Origin: Cladorhizidae sp. MBARI D1340-BT2 | Lineage: Eukaryota > Porifera > Demospongiae > Poecilosclerida > Cladorhizidae | Length of the DNA: 64,000 nt | Assembly: GCA_028752905.1 (NCBI GenBank) | Contig: JAQNBH010000004.1 | Coordinates: 36,362,765 to 36,426,764 of the forward strand | Direction: 5' to 3' | In this document: piece after piece, positions 59,637 through 64,000 of the stretch | How positions within the stretch are numbered: position 1 is the stretch's first letter | Layout: every line of letters starts with the position of its first letter | Made by a program: the position numbers and the translations under genes | Notes under the pieces: model-generated | Seen by the model: the letters and a program-made list of their open reading frames with translations, nothing else | Database searches by the model: none | What the model was told of the DNA's origin: nothing

Positions 59637-62600
59637 TAATGTGGTGTTTTAACTGCCCTGGCTGTAGTCCACCTCCAGTACTAATGTGTTGTTTTAACTG
59701 CCCTGGCTATAGTCCCTCCAGTACTAATGTGGTGTTTTAACTGCCCTGGCTGTAGTCTTCCTCCAGTACTAATGTGGTGTTTTAACTTCCCTGGCTGTAG
59801 CCCACCTCCAGTACTAATGTGGTGTTTTAACTGCCCTGGCTGTAGTCCACCTCCAGTACTAATGTGGTGTTTTAACTGCCCTGGCTGTAGTCTACCTCCA
59901 GTACTAATGTGGTGTTTTAACTGCCCTGGCTGTAGTCCACCTCCAGTACTAATGTGGTGTTTTAACTGCCCTGGCTGTAGTCTACCTCCAGTACTAATGT
60001 GGTGTTTTAACTGCCCTGGCTGTAGTCCACCTCCAGTACTAATGTGGTGTTTTAACTGCCCTGGCTGTAGTCCCTCCAGTACTAATGTGGTGTTTTAACT
60101 TCCCTGGCTGTAGACTACCTCCAGTACTAATGTGGTGTTTTAACTGCCCTGGCTGTAGTCCACCTCCAGTACTAATGTGGTGTTTTAACTGCCCTGGCTG
60201 TAGTCTACCTCCAGTACTAATGTGGTGTTTTAACTGCCCTGGCTGTAGTCCACCTCCAGTACTAATGTGGTGTTTTAACTGCCCTGGCTGTAGTCCACCT
60301 CCAGTACTAATGTGGTGTTTTAACTGCCCTGGCTGTAGTCCACCTCCAGTACTAATGTGGTGTTTTAACTGCCCTGGCTGTAGTCCACCTCCAGTACTAA
60401 TGTGGTGTTTTAACTGCCCTGGCTGTAGTCCCTCCAGTACTAATGTGGTGTTTTAACTGCCCTGGCTGTAGTCCACCTCCAGCACTAATGTGGTGTTTTA
60501 ACTGCCCTGGCTGTAGTCCACCTCCAGTACTAATGTGGTGTTTTAACTGCCCTGGCTGTAGTCTACCTCCAGTACTAATGTGATGTTTTAACTGCCCTGG
60601 CTGTAGTCCACCTCCAGTACTAATGTGGTGTTTTAACTGCCCTGGCTGTACTCTACCTCCAGTACTAATGTGGTGTTTTAACTGCCCTGGCTGTAGTCTA
60701 CCTCCAGTACTAATGTGGTGTTTTAACTGCCCTGGCTGTAGTCCACCTCCAGTACTAATGTGGTGTTTTAACTGCCCTGGCTGTAGTTCACCTCCAGTAC
60801 TAATGTGGTGTTTTAACTGCCCTGGCTGTAGTCTACCTCCAGTACTAATGTGGTGTTTTAACTGCCCTGGCTGTAGTCCACCTCCAGTACTAATGTGGTG
60901 TTTTAACTGCCCTGGCTGTAGTCCACCTCCAGTACTAATGTGGTGTTTTAACTGCCCTGGCTGTAGTCCACCTCCAGTACTAATGTGGTGTTTTAACTGC
61001 CCTGGCTGTAGTCCACCTCCAGTACTAATGTGGTGTTTTAACTGCCCTGGCTATAGTCCCTCCAGTACTAATGGGTGTTTTAACTGCCCTGGCTGTAGTC
61101 CACCTCCAGTACTAATGTGGTGTTTTAACTGCCCTGGCTGTAGTCCACCTCCAGTACTAATGTGGTGTTTTAACTGCCCTGGCTGTAGTCCACCTCCAGT
61201 ACTAATGTGATGTTTTAACTGCCCTGGCTGTAGTCCACCTCCAGTACTAATGTGGTGTTTTAACTGCCCTGGCTGTAGTCCACCTCCAGTACTAATGTGG
61301 TGTTTAACTGCCCTGGCTGTAGTCCACCTCCAGTACTAATGTGGTGTTTTAACTGCCCTGGCTGTAGTCCACCTCCAGTACTAATGTGGTGTTTTAACTG
61401 CCCTGGCTGTAGTCCACCTCCAGTACTAATGTGGTGTTTTAACTGCCCTGGCTGTAGTCCACCTCCAGTACTAATGTGGTGTTTAACTGCCCTGGCTGTA
61501 GTCCACCTCCAGTACTAATGTGGTGTTTTAACTGCCCTGGCTGTAGTCCACCTCCAGTACTAATGTGGTGTTTTAACTGCCCTGGCTGTAGTCCCTCCAG
61601 TACTAATGTGGTGTTTTAACTGCCTGGCTGTAGTCCACCTCCAGTACTAATGTGGTGTTTTAACTGCCCTGGCTGTAGTCCACCTCCAGTACTAATGTGG
61701 TGTTTTAACTGCCCTGGCTGTAGTCCACCTCCAGTACTAATGTGGTGTTTTAACTGCCCTGGCTGTAGTCCACCTCCAGTACTAATGTGGTGTTTTAACT
61801 GCCCTGGCTGTAGACTACCTCCAGTACTAATGTGGTGTTTTAACTGCCCTGGCTGTAGTCCACCTCCAGTACTAATGTGGTGTTTTAACTGCCCTGGCTG
61901 TAGTCCACCTCCAGTACTAATGTGGTGTTTTAACTGCCCTGGCTGTAGTCTGCCTCCAGTACTAATGTGGTGTTTTAACTGCCCTGGCTGTAGTCTACCT
62001 CCAGTACTAATGTGGTGTTTTAACTGCCCTGGCTGTAGTCCACCTCCAGTACTAATGTGATGTTTTAACTGCCCTGGCTGTAGTCCACCTCCAGTACTAA
62101 TGTGGTGTTTTAACTGCCCTGGCTGTAGTCCACCTCCAGTACTAATGTGGTGTTTTAACTGCCCTGGCTCTAGTCCACCTCCAGTACTAATGTGGTGTTT
62201 TAACTGCCCTGGCTGTAGTCCACCTCCAGTACTAATGTGGTGTTTTAACTGCCCTGGCTGTAGTCCACATCCAGTACTAATGTGGTGTTTTAACTGCCCT
62301 GGCTGTAGTCCACCTCCAGTACTAATGTGGTGTTTTAACTGCCCTGGCTGTAGTCCACATCCAGTACTAATGTGGTGTTTTAACTGCCCTGGCTGTAGTC
62401 CACCTCCAGTACTAATGTGGTGTTTTAACTACCCTGGCTGTAGTCCACCTCCAGTACTAATGTGGTGTTTTAACTGCCCTGGCTGTAGTCCACCTCCAGT
62501 ACTAATGTGGTGTTTTAACTGCCCTGGCTGTAGTCTGCCTCCAGTACTAATGTGGTGTTTTAACTGCCTTGGCTGTAGTCCACCTCCAGTACTAATGTGG

Positions 62601-64000
62601 TGTTTTAACTGCCCTGGCTGTAGTCTACCTCCAGTACTAATGTGGTGTTTTAACTGCCCTGGCTGTAGTCCACCTCCAGCACTAATGTGGTGTTTTAACT
62701 GCCCTGGCTGTAGTCCGCCTCCAGTACTAATGTGGTGTTTTAACTGCCCTGGCTGTAGTCCACCTCCAGTACTAATGTGGTGTTTTAACTGCCCTGGCTG
62801 TAGTCCACCTCCAGTACTAATGTGGTGTTTTAACTGCCCTGGCTGTAGTCCACCTCCAGTACTAATGTGGTGTTTTAACTGCCCTGGCTGTAGTCTACCT
62901 CCAGTACTAATGTGGTGTTTTAACTGCCCTGGCTGTAGTCCACCTCCAGTACTAATGTGGTGTTTTAACTTCCCTGGCTGTAGTCCACCTCCAGTACTAA
63001 TGTGGTGTTTTAACTGCCCTGGCTGTAGTCCACCTCCAGTACTAATGTGGTGTTTTAACTGCCCTGGCTGTAGTCCACCTCCAGTACTAATGAGGTGTTT
63101 TAACTGCCCTGGCTGTAGTCCACCTCCAGTACTAATGTGGTGTTTTAACTGCCCTGGCTGTAGTCTACCTCCAGTACTAATGTGGTGTTTTAACTGCCCT
63201 GGCTGTAGTCCACCTCCAGTTACTAATGTGGTGTTTTAACTGCCTTGGCTGTAGTCCACCTCCAGTACTAATGTGGTGTTTTAACTGCCCTGGCTGTAGT
63301 CCACCTCCAGTACTAATGTGGTGTTTTAACTGCCCTGGCTGTAGTCCACCTCCAGTACTAATGTGGTGTTTTAACTGCCCTGGCTGTAGTCTACTTCCAG
63401 TACTAATGTGGTGTTTTAACTGCCCTGGCTGTAGTCCACCTCCAGTACTAATGTGGTGTTTTAACTGCCCTGGCTGTAGTCCACCTCCAGTACTAATGTG
63501 GTGTTTTAACTGCCCTGGCTGTAGTCCACCTCCAGTACTAATGTGGTGTTTTAACTGCCCTGGCTGTAGTCTGCCTCCAGTACTAATGTGGTGTTTTAAC
63601 TACCCTGGCTGTAATCCACCTCCAGTACTAATGTGTTGTTTTAACTGCCCTGGCTGTAGTCTACCTCCAGTACTAATGTGGTGTTTTAACTGCCCTGGCT
63701 GTAGTCCACCTCCAGTACTAATGTGGTGTTTTAACTGCCCTGGCTGTACTCTACCTCCAGTACTAATGTGGTGTTTTAACTGCCCTGGCTGTAGTCAACC
63801 TCCAGTTACTAATGTGGTGTTTTAACTGCCCTGGCTGTAGTCCACCTCCAGTACTAATGTGGTGTTTTAACTGCCCTGGCTGTAGTCCACCTCCAGTACT
63901 AATGTGGTGTTTTAACTGCCCTGGCTGTAGTCTGCCTCCAGTACTAATGTGGTGTTTTAACTGCCCTGGCTGTAGTCCACCTCCAGTACTAATGTGGTGT
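59637..64000 (+). repeat. Minisatellite, 45 bp, about 97 copies, running off the window end
   Basis: The unit is ATGTGGTGTTTTAACTGCCC, then TGGCTGTAGTCCACCTCCAG and TACTA. Most copies are identical or differ at one or two sites (CCACC/CTACC/CTGCC). Copies with small deletions (TAGTCCCTCCAG) or one inserted base shift the frame, so long Cys/Pro-rich frames are broken repeatedly. Confidence 0.97.

Noticed and set aside
59637..64000. Cys/Pro-rich secreted protein family (frames up to about 379 codons)
   Set aside because: The frames are by-products of a 45-bp period, a multiple of three. Two-base deletions and one-base insertions break them repeatedly, and no start, signal peptide or splice context stands out.

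Overview
This window is nuclear DNA from an animal. Split genes with GT/AG introns, an AATAAA poly(A) signal, a metazoan-type chitin synthase N-terminus, a TTC19-like mitochondrial protein and two type II membrane proteins with a fibrinogen-like ectodomain that I associate with sponges and other early-branching animals all fit a sponge (Porifera), probably a demosponge. The phylum is an inference; animal is secure. No bacterial or organellar gene organisation is present.

Layout. 0-7 kb: a decayed Ty3/gypsy integrase fragment, microsatellites (GAT, AAT) and intergenic DNA with a candidate promoter near 5.2 kb. 7.2-8.7 kb: a single-coding-exon gene for a 448-aa type II membrane protein with a 14-cysteine fibrinogen-like ectodomain. 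9.2-11.2 kb: a decayed pogo/Tigger-like DNA transposon with recognisable terminal inverted repeats. 13.2-20.2 kb: a paralogue of the first gene (1392 aa) whose cytoplasmic half is about 31 tandem 30-residue repeats, nearly all with one tyrosine. 21-29 kb: a transposon graveyard (BED-hAT transposase, LINE 3' end, Ty3/gypsy gag-protease-RT), all with broken frames. 29-32.8 kb: short tandem repeats, a 5S-rRNA-derived SINE and a possible promoter.

32.8-49.4 kb: a TTC19-like gene in eight recognisable coding exons joined in consistent phase. TTC19 is a mitochondrial TPR protein that assists respiratory complex III. Its long introns are largely minisatellites (18, about 18, 60, 24 and 42 bp units) plus a second hAT relic; a possible alternative last exon lies at 46.35 kb. 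50.7-51.1 kb: a fold-back element. 52-53 kb: a degenerate minisatellite. 54.4-55.2 kb: the first two coding exons of a chitin synthase. From 59.6 kb to the window end: at least 4.3 kb of a 45-bp minisatellite, perhaps inside a chitin synthase intron.

The genes do not form an operon or pathway. The strongest candidate for new biology is the repeat-tailed type II membrane protein at 16-20 kb with its simpler paralogue at 7.3 kb. A dispersed hairpin repeat family with a hammerhead-ribozyme-like core, and the concentration of minisatellites in introns of housekeeping genes, also deserve attention.
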